64,000 nt of DNA from Eudorina sp. 2006-703-Eu-15 (GCA_003117195.1 BDSI01000022.1:521553-585552), one strand, 5' to 3'. Positions 21,851-34,617 are shown, numbered from the stretch's first letter. Notes: generated by a model from the letters alone, not told the origin. Numbers and translations: made by a program.

Positions 21851-22096
21851 TCCTGGGGTTGTCTGCCGCAGGCATATGCCCCAACGCCGCTGCTCTGATC
21901 GCAATTGACGGGCATGGATGTCATCATGCATGTTGGCGTGCATCCGTTCTGCGTCATGGGACAAACTACATCGTGCTTGGTCCCGCACTCTAACGGGCAT
22001 TACTGGGTTGCGAATTTCCACGGGTTGCGAATTTCCGGGGTTTGAGCAAACTGGTGCAAACTTGCTGTGGGGCCTGGGGGGAGAAACGTCGAGGAT
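21851..22096 (+). repeat. Dispersed repeat A, copy 1
   Basis: About 230 bp closely similar to 26851-27080 in the same orientation, from TCCTGGGGTTGTCTGCCGCA to the GGGGCCTGGGGGGAGAAACG end. Differences are scattered substitutions and small indels. Confidence 0.85.
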
Positions 22097-22918
22097 ACCC
22101 CACAAAGCTCGGCATCTTCAGCAGTGCCGGCCGAAGTCCGGACCGTACTGACACTGCGGACTGGGTGCCTGCTATGGGATACGGAAGGGGATGATCCGGA
22201 GCTGGTGGTCTATCTGGGGCTGGTGGTCCATCTATCTATCGTGGGCATTCTCCTGGCTGGGACATGTTTATGGGCTTCGAATCTGGAGGGAGGGGAAACT
22301 GGCAATCTTCTGCCTTGATTACGATACTGCATGAGGCTGCGCGTCTGGATGGGTTCATGGGTACATATGCGCGCTGGCGGTGCTGCGGTGGATGGGGGGC
22401 GCACGGGTATTCGGTGACTAGTAGTGGGGCGATGGGTGGGCAGTGTCGATGCCGAGGGATGTGACCGGTGACTGCTGCGGGGCTGTCTGTCAGACTGTAG
22501 CGGTGGGGTGCCTGAGTGGGGGGGGGAGGGGCTCCGCGCCGCCTGGCGCAAGCAATGGATGGGTGCATTCCGCGGCTGCGGGGGACAGCTGGGGGGGGCC
22601 TGGCGAGCGTGCACAGAGTGCGTGGTTGCCAGCTGGGTGTCGTCAAGTTGGTCGTTGCAGCAGACGTCTCCCAGCCTGTCTGTGGACAAGGAGCATTGGA
22701 AGCTCGTATGCTAGTGGCCTCCTGGCGAGGTGGCGGGCACCAACAGGTTGAAGGGTTTCGGCAGCACCCTACAACCTAGCGTCGCTGTAGTCAGTATTTG
22801 AGATGTTGTGATCCAAATGAAGCAGCTATCAATGAGTGTTGTGACCCTGCAAGACAGTTGATCACGCACCGGCAAGCTGTCAACGATGTGTGTGTGGCGG
22901 TTGTTGCCGTGTGACGGT

Positions 22919-23012
22919 GATGGTGGTGGTGGTGGTGGTGACGGTGGTGGTGGTGGTGGTGACGGTGGTGGTGGTGGTGGTGGTGACGGTGGTGGTGGTG
23001 GTGGTGGTGGTG
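22919..23012. repeat. GGT/GGTGAC microsatellite
   Basis: Interrupted GGT triplets with periodic GAC. It reads as poly-His in a long minus-strand frame (22791-23819) that has no other sign of coding. Confidence 0.9.
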
Positions 23013-26000
23013 GGTCAAACTGACGCGCTTTTGGCCAAGTCGTGGAGAGTCGTGGAGAAGTAGTTTATGAGTGTGGGCGGCTGTCGGCGTCCTGATGTGA
23101 GTATGCCAGGGTTTTGGCGGGACGGACTGACTGAGGCGGCTGGGACTCATTCGTTGTTGGGCGTGGTGTGTGTGGGTTAAAAGTTGGGGTTTAAGTGGGG
23201 ACCTTGGGATCCCCACCGCATCCACGATATATTCGTACAGCACATAATGGAGCCAGACGGTGACCGCGCGTTGGGGATATGCCGATGCCGGAGTGGTTGG
23301 AAGGGGTCCTTTCCCGCGACACTGCCGTTGGATATCTTGTGCGAATCTTGCTTCCGTACTGTATCGTACAAATCGTACCGGTTTGGCGGGTGCGCGACTC
23401 GTTAGGGTGACAGTGAGCGCGGCGGGTAATTGAGACTTGTGGGTTCGGTCGTTGCTCCTACGATGGAAGCCAAGGCACCGATTCCGTACGGCAGATCGTA
23501 CGGTGGGACGGTCATCTCCGATGCTGTATGCACCTCTCAGTACATCTGAACTTCGAAGGATTAATATTTCCTTGGGGCGAGTTAGGGGGATGGAATAATG
23601 TATCTTCATCGTCTTTATGGCAAACCCAGAGTGTTGAGTCGCGTTGTTCAAGATGGCTTTGGGATGAATGGAGCACTCTGGGCTGGGCGGACAGGCGGCG
23701 CAGCGCTTCGGGTGTGTGTGTGGGGGGGGGGACAAGAAAAACAGCCCAGATACGGGTGGGAGGGGGACGTCGGCGCAGCCGTCGTCGTGGAGTGTAGTGT
23801 GCGGCTGATAGCCACACACGGGGGGTACCCCAGCCCGAGCGCCCCCTGTGACGGACGTCTGGCAGGAGCCAAGAGGATCACGGAATGCCGTGTGTACAAG
23901 TGTGTGCGTATGAGTGTGTGAGTGTGTCTGTATGGGCCTCCTTGGTGTGTGAAGTTGGGGGTTTGCCTATCGGGCCGCTTCGGCCGCTGTATGTGTGGGG
24001 TGTGGTTACATCGGAAGGCACAGTACGGAGAGGGTACGGTAGGCCGGCCGGCATGTCGTTTCCGGCTGGTTTCTGCGGGGGCCTCATGTCACGTGACTGT
24101 GCTTTGCCAGGGAATGCGGTTGGCGTTTGGGAGGAGGGGTGGTGCAAAACCGATTCTGCGTTGCTTTTTTTCTGCTGACTGACATGAGGGGTGGTGCAGG
24201 GCACGGCGGCAGCTTACCCAACGGGGGGAAATGGGGGCATCCCTAGTCGGCCCTATCGAGCTGCGGCTGACCCTCCTGCGGTTGTTCGGTGGGTGGGTTT
24301 GATGAGTGGGAGTGTGGATTGGGAGGGTGGGTGGGTGGGTGGGTGGGACATATTAATCAATCGTGTTGTCGCGCCCTACCTGGATACAAACCGACCCGCG
24401 CTCGAGGTCCTTGCTTGTGGGGATGGTGGTGGCTCTGTATGCTGCTGGTGGTGGTGGTGGTGGTGGTGGTGGCGGCGTCGGGTTCCTTCCAGGGACGGTA
24501 TTTGCGTGCGACCACGACATCGGCGGTACTGTACTAGACATGAACGTGAACATGTCGAGGAAGGTGGTCCGCTGGAGCAGCCGCAGGACCTCGTTGGGCT
24601 GCGGCTGCTTGGAAGTTTTGCGGACGGAGGGGTTTCCCTCCGGGGTCACGGGAAGGAGGTTACCGGTGGTGTGTGTGTGTGTGTGTTATCAAGGTGTGTG
24701 TGTGTGTGTGTGTCTGGCGGCTTGGGTGTCCGCTCAGATCGATCGGCTGCGGCCAATGGATGGTGCGCTGGCGCTTGGGTGTTGCTTACTGTTGCCCCTT
24801 TATTCGGGTGTTTTGTGTGTGTGGCTGTGGCTGTGGTGGGTGGTGTGGCGGGAGGTGCACATGGGCCAACGCCTTTGCGTGTCTCAGTCATGGGTACGGA
24901 AGTGCCGTACCGCCGAGCAATTGGAAAGCGAGCAAGCAAGGGTGGTCACATCATGCCGCACGAGGTCTGTGCGGCGTCATGCATGCGGTTCGTGTGCTGG
25001 TTGGTGCACGAGTACAGGCCGTCTAGGTATCTCACGCACAGGGTCCAGGCTGTCTAGCTAGCGAACCACAGCAGCAGGTCCTGATCCTGGGGCTCGCGGC
25101 GTGCTTCGTTCGCCAAGCTGGGCGAGCAAACATGCTCCCACCATCACGCCCCGCCCTCGATGGGAGTCCCCGGGGGCGAACGGAAGTCCCCGGGCGTCTC
25201 CGTGGCCACGGGCGGGAAACCGTGAGGGGAGGGGAGGGCGGGGTCCACCTGCATGCGTGTGTTGACCGCCGGACGGACGGACAGCACGTGCGCTTGATGG
25301 CGCTCTGGGATCCCCGGGGGCTTTGGGCAAGTCTGTGTGTGTGTGTTTGTGTGAATCGTTACATATCTGCCGGGCCGACGCTGGCCGGGTGTGTGTGTAT
25401 GTGTGTGTGTAAGAGATCTGAGCCGCGTGTGTGTTCGATCGTCGGGGTGATTGATGAGTCGTTTCTTGCTTGATCGTGCCAGTGAGGGGTCGGGTCGTCC
25501 TTCCGTTCCGTTCCTGGGCATCTAGGGTTTGCCGTTCGGTGCCGTCGATGAGTCCATCGAGACGCCCCACTGCGGAAGTTCGTACTGGTACAGCAGTGTT
25601 GGAATGCGGCGCTCGTGATGGCGTGCGTCTTGTCATGCGGGCCCGCAATTGGGCAGGCGCCGCCTGATGCCGACCCATGCAAGGCCCGCGTACGCTTGCA
25701 GTTAGGGTGCCTATCGGCTTTGCTGCATGTGTTTGGGACCGCCGGGAGGGGAAAGAATTGCCCCGCCTTTAATGGTCGTGAATGTTGGCGCTTATGAACG
25801 AAAGAACCTTTTGAAGACTGTTTGACAGCTAATAGCGCAAGAGCGGCCGTCGCTGGCTTGCTTATGCGGTCTTTATGGCTTTCGCGGTCTTAGAGCTCAC
25901 TCGTCCGTTGGATTGCAGCCCGATTTCGTTGCGGGCGGGGGCTTTTGTGAATCATACGGGTGCCAACTTTCCCTGAGCGCAGCCTTTCCGGCCCCTTCCG

Positions 26001-26850
26001 GCCTGCAGGCTCAATCGTCGGAGAGGTGCGTGGCGACCCGGTTTATGTACATATAGTGTTGTCGGCCATCTGCGTCAAAATGTGCAGCAGTTTGGGATTC
26101 CAAGTCCAAGTCCTGCTGCGCCCACCCCACCCCACCCCACTACGGTACCTCCAATCGGAGCAAGTACCGTAGTAGATATGCTTTGGGCATCGTCGGGCGA
26201 GGGGACGACCCGCCGCCTGCCCCTGGGCAGCAACCCCAAGGCAGCAGTCAGCCACCCACATCTCCGCGGGGCCCACTGTAACACCCACCCACCATTAATC
26301 ACAACACCTCCCATCACACCCAGTGCCCTGGACCTCGGCGGCCCACACAGCACCATCGATCCAGGCGCTTCATCGTCTGGGGGCCCCGTCAAAACCGCAT
26401 ACATACATGGGTATCACTTGGTGAGTCACCACGATCGAGGTGCCTCCGCGGGTTTGGGTGGATGCGGTGGCGGGGCTGGTCCCTCTGCTTTGATGCAGCG
26501 GTAAGGTAGCCGCCGCGTAGGCGGGTAGGTAGCTTGGTCACGGAATCCATGAGTATCCGAAGCCCGATGGGACGCTGGCACGCGGCACACTGGCTACGAA
26601 TGCCTCATAGGTATGGGCGCAGCCGTGAACGAAAACGCATGTACAGCGTAGGAGTAGAACGTGGCCAAGCACGGCAAGTCGATCCCTGGAGCGCACCCAT
26701 CCAACCAGTGCGGTCATTTCGGAGAGAAACGACAGAGTAATAAGCCAACGCTGGAACGCCATGACTTAGGCTGATGGGTAATGTCGCGCCATGCGGCCAC
26801 CCCCGGCCACCTCGGGAGGCCCTTGTAGGCAGCCGTGCGTGTCCGTGCAG

Positions 26851-27080
26851 TCCTGAAGTTGTCAGCCGCGGGCATATGCCCCAACGCCGCTGCTCTGATC
26901 AGAATTGATGGGCATGGATGTCATCAAGTTGTCGTACATCCGTTCTGCGTCATTGGACAAACTACATCGTGTTTGGTCCCGCACTGTCACGGGCATTACT
27001 GGGTTGCGAGAAAATCCAGGGTTTGAGCAAACTGCTGCAAACTTGCTGCGGGGCCTGGGTGGAGAAACGGCGTCGAGACG
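26851..27080 (+). repeat. Dispersed repeat A, copy 2
   Basis: Direct copy of 21851-22096, 5 kb downstream. Both contain GGCATATGCCCCAACGCCGC and a GCATTACTGGGTTGCGA block. Confidence 0.85.
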
Positions 27081-27883
27081 AGACATAATGTTAGGGTCGT
27101 AGCCCTCGGACTGCCGGGGGCAGGCGCTGTTCCCGAAATCAAGTACGGCGATGTTCCCCCTCTCCATCGTCGATTGGAAATATGGAAAGCGGAACGTAAA
27201 TAGCACCAGTGGGGAACGTAGAGGCCGTCGAACCACCCTCACCAGCAAGGACCAACACAAACGTTAACGCACCTGAATCTAGGTAGCGAACGAACTGAGT
27301 TCGACCCACTCAATCAAGCTCCGACGTTCCTACCGTCACAGATACGGGAACACAATGGCGTTTTGTACAAGGTGAAATTGTGCGCCACTAAGGTGAGGCA
27401 GTGACAATGTGGGGTGTTTGGCCTCGGATGTTGTAGGGGCATTACCCTTCCTGACTAATGCCCTCTAATGCAGGGCAGTTGACTTTGCGGATCTATTTTC
27501 AGAACGCTACGCGGACTGGACTCCGACAATCAGATCATTGCAAACACAGCCAACATAAGTCCGACCTTGTTACTTTACATTGCTGTCATTATTGTGCTGG
27601 CTGACCTTGCCGTAACACCAACCACGGCCGGGTATCCACGCCCGGTATCTTGGTGTGTTGCATTAATCGCCACTCATATTGAGCAAATGATGGTAGTGCC
27701 CTGTGTTTCCCGAATTGCGCTTTTGTACTCCTGCGTACGGAGGCCGCTGCAAACGATTTACCCCCCCCCAGGAAGATAAGCATGGTAGTCCGCATACTTC
27801 AGCCACATAGATGATAGTGATTTCACGATTCTACTGTTGAAATCAGTTAACGTGCCTGACAAATCGAACCTTACGCAATAATA

Positions 27884-28907
27884 GGGGTGTTTCTATGACT
27901 TTTGGTTTCGGCGTCGCAGACCTCGTACATGGCAAGGCGTAGCTTGCGCATAGCAACCGTACAAGCCCTGTTTCTATGGGCATCTAGGAACCAAGCGGAA
28001 CCACGCATAAATATTAACGCTTAGTACTTCAAGCTGCTGCAGCAGTACACTAATTGGGAGAAGGCGAGGGTGACAACACTGATCACATATGGAAACGAAG
28101 GTGAGCCGCCAGAGTCACGGGAGCTGAAGCAGCAGGCTGCGAGTCTGCTGGCCTGGCACCGTTTGGGTAGCCTAGCGTGGATAGCGAGGGGTCGTGTGCC
28201 ACAGGAGTATGAAGCGACGGGTTCGGCAGCTGCTGCTGCAAGATTAGAAGCGGATCTATGCCACGTGACAGAATATTCATGTAAACATTCTGTTGGCGAG
28301 CATGAGCCATCGTCATCGCCAATGAAGCAGGGTCCGGCTGCAGCCCCGTCATGTGTCCCGCCATGTGCCGACCAGCAAGCACGCTAAGCGGCACCCCGGG
28401 CAGGCCAGTAACGTCATGCACTAACGGCAAACAGTACTGGTTCTGATTGGTTTGAGGCCCGTTGAAATTATCGCCGTTCTGGGACGGCGGGCCCGGAGCG
28501 TCCATGGACACAGGACTGCAAGCCTACGCACTTGAAAGGAATGGGTTTGAGACAATGAGGTCTGATCTTCTCGTTATCCAGCTAGTAACTCTCAATAGTG
28601 CTGGTGAAGGCAAATTATACTGCGCCAGCGTTCCTTGTTGTGGAAAGTTGGCCAACGGAAAAGCCCGCGTATTCCAAGCACAGCGTCGTTCCAGGGAAAT
28701 CAATACATGCAGTAACAAGCTCGCTCCACTAGCTCCACTAGCTCCATACTATGCCTTGCTACGCGTAGCAAATTTACGACGGGCCAAAATGGCCGTCGTA
28801 AAATTGCTACGCCGTAGCAAAATATACTACGCCACGGTGGTACGACCACCTCCCATAGAAACACTTAGCTTAGCAAAAACGTGGTTTCAGGCCCATAGAA
28901 ACACCCC
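27884..28907. mobile_element. Candidate non-autonomous DNA transposon with terminal inverted repeats
   Basis: GGGGTGTTTCTATG (27884-27897) reappears inverted at 28894-28907, and both ends are flanked by TA, as expected for a TA target-site duplication (Tc1/mariner-like or MITE). Subterminal inverted copies of GTTTCTATGGG occur at about 27971 and 28852. A long imperfect hairpin of GCTACGCGTAGC-type arms lies near the right end (28756-28822). No transposase is visible. The inside contains a 142-codon minus-strand open frame (28511-28083). Confidence 0.6.
28083..28511 (-). CDS. Hypothetical open frame inside the transposon-like element
   Basis: 142 codons, Gln/Asn/Pro-rich, unlike the repeat-derived frames nearby: it has mixed composition (for example LVHDVTGLPGVPLSVLAG and GIDPLLILQQQLP). 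No family recognised. It could be an exon of a host gene captured by the element, a piece of its own protein, or chance. No neighbouring exon could be joined to it with confidence. Confidence 0.25.
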   Translation of the reverse strand: MSMDAPGPPSQNGDNFNGPQTNQNQYCLPLVHDVTGLPGVPLSVLAGRHMAGHMTGLQPDPASLAMTMAHARQQNVYMNILSRGIDPLLILQQQLPNPSLHTPVAHDPSLSTLGYPNGARPADSQPAASAPVTLAAHLRFHM

Positions 28908-29005
28908 TAATGCATTGACTCGGCTTGGACATTTTACTATGCATCTTTCAAGTTTTGCTAGTTATGGTATATGTAGCATTTTGATATCAAGTTAGAGCTG
29001 AACAG

Positions 29006-30766
29006 ATGAATCGTTCATTACTACTTACTGGCTTCACCTGTCTTAGTCAGACCCGCTTACAGCTGCAGTTACTATTCCTCACGGTTCTGTCATTCTTGAC
29101 AATCCGTTACGGCAGCGCTACTTGCTTATGGTCGATAGACGCAGTGGCCTCGCGCCCAGTTATCCTCAACTGCACCATCCAGCTCGGCTCTGCATCAGGC
29201 TTCGCGGACGCCCTGAAGCTTTGGCCACACGAACCAGGCGAATGGATTCCGGTGGCATTTCCGCCTCCAGCATCGTCGCGCAAGCCGTTGCTGTCGAGAG
29301 ACCTTCGGCTGGAACTGCCAACTTGCGAGCCCTTGTGGTCGCTTACGGAGTGGGCGTGCACATTCCGCCTTTCCGCAAGCTGGCCTGATGTCGGTCTACA
29401 GGTTCGTTTGCCCTCTGTTACCGGTTGGTTGTAACGTAACTGTGCCATGATATCTTATTAGGGCCAACTTGCTCACTGTACACTTACTCATCCTGTTGAA
29501 CAATTCCGTCCAGGCCGGCGCAGCGCAATTATTCTACAGCAAAATCGTCAGCGCCAACATGATCGCCGAGCGCCTCACCCTGACCTGTCCCCCGGATGAC
29601 TGGGACGCGCTGCTCGCAACTCGCGGCCTGGGGCTCAGTGGCCCACCCGCAGTAGTGCCCACCGGCGGCGGCGGCGGTGTGGACACCAACCCCCACCAAC
29701 CTCTGCACCGTACCCCTTGCACCATGTGCTACAGCCACCGTGTACACCGGGCAGCAGCTGCTCGACACACTCGAGCGGCTACAGCCACGCAGCGCCCGCG
29801 TGCTGATCACCATTGCAGCCAACATCACGTTACCCACCGACCCGACACCGCAGCGCTACCTTCCCGCCGCTGTCGAAGCAGCCATCCGACCGCTGGTGCG
29901 CATCTACCGAAACGTCACCATATCGGGGGCGGCCTTGCTGCCGGCTGGCAGCAGCTCAACAACAGCAGCCGGGGAGCAGCAGGTTGGGACGCAGCTGGAC
30001 GTACGTAAGCGCCGCAACGCCTTCCAGATCGTCCAACTGCAGCAGCAGAGTGCGGACAGCGGCAGGGCCAGCAACGGTGGCGGTGGTGGGGTTGCGGGAG
30101 CTGTCCTGGCGTTCACGGACATATGCCTTTTCAACGGGGCTCCAGGGCCCGTCGATACCTGGCCAGCCGGCTTACTGACCAACCAGCAATATTTTGTGGA
30201 TTTGGACAGGTGGGTGCGGACAGACGTGTTGCCGGTTGGCGTGTGCATGCATGCTCCGAGATCTCGGAATAATGCGGTCGTAAAGTAGTATACCGTAGAC
30301 TGAATGAACGTACTGTTACTCCAGGACCACTAGCCCACGCGTGTGGTAAGGGAACCGCCAACAACAATCTGTAACATTCATTCATTCAATCTTATGGTTG
30401 GGGTCGGCGTTGGTCGCAAGCAAGCAAGCGAGCGAGCGAGCAAGTATCAATGCCTTTGGGAATGGCCAATTTCGGTGAACACATGCAGACAAAATGCTTC
30501 TATATATCCGTCCTGTTGTGATGGGCTCCATCTGATGATGCACCAATATTTCTCCGGTGGCGGTGATGACGCCGCGGCTGTCGCCCGATCACCCACCCAC
30601 ATCTATCTATCTGCTGATGTAAGGGCCGCGCTCCTCCTTTCCGGTGGCGCTGATGGCTCGCGCCCTCGATCTCGGAATGGTGCGTGTGTTCTTACAGGAG
30701 CGAAAGCGCGGCCGTACAGCTGGTTGTCCTTCGAGTTCAACTGCTGTTGTACGCAACAGAAGCCGG
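29006..30766 (+). pseudogene. Truncated, frameshifted duplicate of the receptor-like kinase ectodomain
   Basis: Exons equivalent to exons 1-3 of the minus-strand gene at 34618-50336: 29006-29401, 29514-30209 and 30698-30766. Exon 1 (signal peptide plus ectodomain start, with LWSIDAVASRP and KLWPHEPGEWIP) matches the other copy in about nine of ten residues, and the introns are also alike. In exon 2 the segment at 29688-29698 has one extra base compared with the other copy (five Cs where the partner has CCCG). This moves the frame and gives a stop at about 30006-30008, while the ancestral frame continues undamaged from 29677 to beyond 30209. No transmembrane or kinase exon follows. It is either a pseudogene or, if the extra base is a sequence error, a secreted kinase-less ectodomain. 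Confidence 0.75.
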
Positions 30767-30990
30767 GTACGGATGATCGAGGTCTGTACGGCGGTCTGTA
30801 CGGCACCTGCTGCCGTAAGCTGCACCGGCTGCTGTCGACAAGACTGGGTCAGCATGTGTGCGTGCCAGATCGCCTTCGTGCAGCAAAACTGCCCCTTCGT
30901 GCACCGCGCTCCACCTCCCGGCCGTTACCCGGCTGGCGGCCTGCCCGGAGAGATTGAGTGCGCCAACGCCGAGGCGCCTGCCTCAAGGGT

Positions 30991-33900
30991 CGTTCCATCA
31001 TAGCGTTTGGGGACACCCTCGTTGTACGATGCATGCCCGGTAGTAATCATCTAAGGTAGAAGCCAGCCTTACACTGTGCATGGCGGGCTATGGTACGTAC
31101 GCAGGAACGGAAGCGTCGAAGTCGTTCATTAGTTTCTAATATAAAATGGGACTTTGGCATGTGGTCCGGTCAGGCTAACACATCGATGGGGCCGGGATAA
31201 TAAAGCTTTATGTAAACAGGGATAATAATAATTATATACCCGGTATACCTTCTGGTAACGCCAATTACGATACGCACGGTGCATGACTCAGCCATGTGGG
31301 CCACTTACTAAAAAATAACTCAAGTTTATATTCTCTATTGTTATGATTCATTACATTTTCTTGTATGATGATCGCAAGTAACGCGAGCCTGTACATGCAT
31401 GGGAATTAGTATTCGTCATTTCGCAGGCGCGGCCGATTCAGTCCGTCCTATTACACAAATCCCCAAATTTCACAGACTCTGACAACTTGACAAAAAATGA
31501 TCCCTTGCATAAGAGCCTGTGTGCGCGATGAGGGACAGATGAGCTGTCCGTTCGCCGGCTTAAATCGATGGCGCCAAGCTACTTTCCTTACGGGGGCATT
31601 TCAACTTGATCCATAAGTTGACCAAAACTGCTATCAATCTTCCATTTATCGGGTGGATGATTATCGGTTGGATGCCCGAGGATCGGTTGAAACTTGGACT
31701 GCCGTCAACGGAGCGCTGGTTTTCTGCAAAGCGTAATCTGACGCGCACTTATTGTGTCAAAGTTGAATTTCACAAAAGTATCTAATAATAATAATATCTG
31801 ATAATATTTCTGGTAATACGTCCAATACGTCCGATGGAAAGTACTACTGACCGTTGTCTGACTCGCCCGACGTACTGGCCAACTGGCTGACGAACTGTTC
31901 GATTGCCGAGTAGCTACCTGAGCTACGTCCTGTCGGCCTACTGGATAAAATGTCGCGTCTGTGTGCGGAAGTCTATGCGGTCTATGTGCTGTGCATAGGC
32001 GGGGGTCATAGCATGTGGCTATGGCTGGGGTCTGTTCCCTGGCGCTGACTGGCAACCCGATTGGATACTTCTTCGGATCTTCTGGAACTTCGTCTGTACG
32101 GTCGCGAACCAGTCGCCCTAGAACGTTTGGGAATTATGAGGCCACGTCATCTTCGACGTGCAGGCCTGTATATCAATCACTACACGGCATGTCTCCATCC
32201 AAATCGGTGTCTTTTAACGCCGGCACAAAGGTGCACTACACACAACACCTGGATACGGACCGCGATGTGGTACTGCCCAGGCATTGTAAGCCCAGGCATT
32301 TGCCGATCGGACTATATACCGCCCGCGCATCATCAGCCTATCAATCGTTTTCGGCGCTACATACGTTAGTCGCCGACCTCGCACGTTAGTCGCCGACCTC
32401 GCGGTAACGATGTACAGCAGGGTAGCGCCAAGTAGCGTACCGCCAACGCCTGCTATGCTCTAGCCACTACCACCCAGCAGCGCGCGCCGGAAGCGGATAT
32501 ACAGAGCCGAACACAGGGAGGTCACCCACACATACAGGCGGCGGCATCCCATAGGCCGCCAGCCTAGCCAGCCACCACCATCTCGCGCGCTTGCTCCCCG
32601 CGCCCGCCACGCTCAAGGGTCGTGGATGTCCACGCCAGGCTCACGACTATCACGGTCGACATGTGTGGGTACCCTCACGACCCTCGCTCAAACACTGACT
32701 CAGCCCGCAGCCCCCATCCAGTTAGGGCTGAGGGCCGGCCCGCACCAATTGGATAACGAACCGCTGCAGGGAGGAACATTTACACATCCTCAGATTTATT
32801 TCGAGACGCGGCCCTACATCCTGCAGAAGCTACCCGCAAGACGGGATGGCACAGGCCCACGGAGCCCCGCAGCCCGCGGCTGAATAGGCTAGACCGACGA
32901 GCCCACACATGCATGCAGGCACTTTATTTCAACAATCAGCAACAGCGTGCCGCGCGCCCTGCTCATCAGCCAAGTAAGGCCCGTGTCTGCGACAAGATAG
33001 ACCGATGCCGCACGTACGTGGAGCCGCCCCACCGACCTTCGCCAGGCTGCAACCTTACTTCTGGCGGCGCGCATGCGTAACGGATGCATGGGTAACAAGA
33101 TCGGGCCAAGCCAAGCGTGCTATCCAACAGCCACACGCCATGCGGTTACCTTCCTGCTGCGCTCGCTTTCATAATAAACCGTAACATCCTCCACGGGGGC
33201 CAGCTCCGTAACCAAAAACGGAAGCAGAAGAAGAAGAGTCGCGCAGCTGCACAGTCCGTCGAGCTGCAACCCCTTCAGATGTGAATCACTGCAGGTAGTC
33301 AATACCCACGCACAGAATCCCACACATTGTCCGGCGCAGTGCTTCCAATAATCAAGATACATGCTACGTGTATGGGGAGGCAATTACCAGTGTGCAGTGG
33401 CCGTCTACCTATCTAGACGTATGCGTGCTGTGCAGTTCTCGTGGCTTGACGACATCAGGGACGCTCGGGGCCGATTCTAGATTGGACATACACAGCACAC
33501 CCTATCTGGCAGCATGCACATCTTTATTTGCAATAGCTAGCCCGCTCATCAAGACCCTCTTCAGCTGTACACTCCACGTACAAAAGCCCGCAGTCCGATA
33601 TATAACACTTCCAGCCAGCTTCATTCCCCTCCGTACCACATGTCCATCCGTACATTCCGGTTTTCACGCTGCTGCTGCACGCCCGTACAGTGTACAGTCA
33701 CCCGGTACGTCAGGACCAGTGATGGGGGATATGCATGAATGTAACTTTTTCGTAACCCACACGCACACTAGCAGCAGCGATGCTCTGCTGGGTGCGCTAG
33801 TCCGTCATCGTGTGTAGCGGCATGTGTCCCCAAACACAGCAGCAAGCGAACAGCAGGCAGGACGGCGCGAAACACGCCGTGGATCTAGCCGCAAGTGCTA

Positions 33901-34617
33901 CATACATACATACACCTCCACGCACACCCATACACACACATATACACGCACAACTATATATCACACAATTGTGGCGGGTTGCATTTCCTAACACAACTGT
34001 CGTTTTGCTAGCAGGTGGGTCTGCTCCAAACAGCGTCGCGCGCGTCATACGCACTCACGGCATTGTATGTGGCGTGTGTCTGAGTGACCCCGGGGTATGC
34101 GGAACCGCACCGGCTGGCCGACGCGTTGACATCAGCCCAGCCGCCAGACTGCGCCGACAGCCTGCCAACATGCATGCGCCAACGAACCTATCTACACGGC
34201 GCGTCGTTCGCCCACAGCCTTAGTATGTATCGCGCTTACTGTGTTTCTGGGCTACTGGGGCAGGACAATTGTGTGCCATACGGGCATTCGTTTCCATCCG
34301 GGCTTAGCTACGCCCCTAGCATGTATGTCACGCACTCCTGCCCGGCCTGCCTACAACACACACACACACACCCTGGGTGCTGCAAGGACTAAATATCGTA
34401 AGGGAAGCCACGCCTCATGCTCGGGTGTCGCCCCAGTGCGCCCGCTCTGCCGGCCGACCGTGCGATTTACGCTCGGCCCCTTCCCCCCCACCGCGGCCTG
34501 AATATCCGTAGGCATGTCCCTCGGCATCCCCGGGGTGCTGCGCCATTGTACTTGGCCCCCGCGCCGCCCGAAACACGGGCGCGCCCTCGGGCGGCCCCGC
34601 CGTCCCCGCCCTTTTCG
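30991..34617. other. Intergenic region without supported gene
   Basis: 3.6 kb between the partial duplicate and the 3' end of the receptor-like kinase gene. An AT-rich stretch (31130-31380), a short tandem repeat of a ~20-bp unit GTTAGTCGCCGACCTCGC (32366-32402) and a reverse copy of repeat family C (34255-34380) are visible. No open frame here matched a family or could be extended with splice sites. Confidence 0.45.
34255..34380 (-). repeat. Dispersed repeat family C, copy 3 (reverse)
   Basis: Reverse complement carries GTAGGCAGGCCGGGCAGGAG, then TAGGGGCGTAGCTAAGCCCG, matching copies at 20721-20850 and 34787-34925. It lies just beyond the 3' end of the receptor-like kinase gene. Confidence 0.65.

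Larger units (their letters stand above)
21767..27883. other. Gene-poor repetitive region
   Basis: About 6 kb with no supported gene. Contents recognised: the paired dispersed repeat A (21851-22096 and 26851-27080), a GGT/GGTGAC repeat (22919-23012), a GGT run near 24440-24470, (GT)n runs (24668-24715, 25338-25410), a family D tail copy (about 25340-25425) and a short inverted repeat (26141-26173). Open frames of 60-340 codons here are His-, Val- or Cys-rich products of these repeats or lack any splice-consistent extension. Confidence 0.5.

Noticed and set aside
22791..23819. 342-codon minus-strand frame with poly-His
   Set aside because: His runs are the GGT microsatellite; the remainder has no domain and no splice-consistent partners.
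24191..25061. Two overlapping plus-strand frames of 230-288 codons
   Set aside because: Cys/Val-rich translations of GT and GGT runs, no family match, and overlapping in different frames.
25430..27310. Sequences resembling a tRNA T-arm (GTTCGATCG, GTTCGACCC)
   Set aside because: No matching acceptor, D or anticodon arms around them.
33120..33383. Minus-strand frame with a hydrophobic leucine stretch and VTVYYES
   Set aside because: Thought of as another receptor ectodomain exon, but it lies beyond the stop of the receptor gene and no matching block was found.
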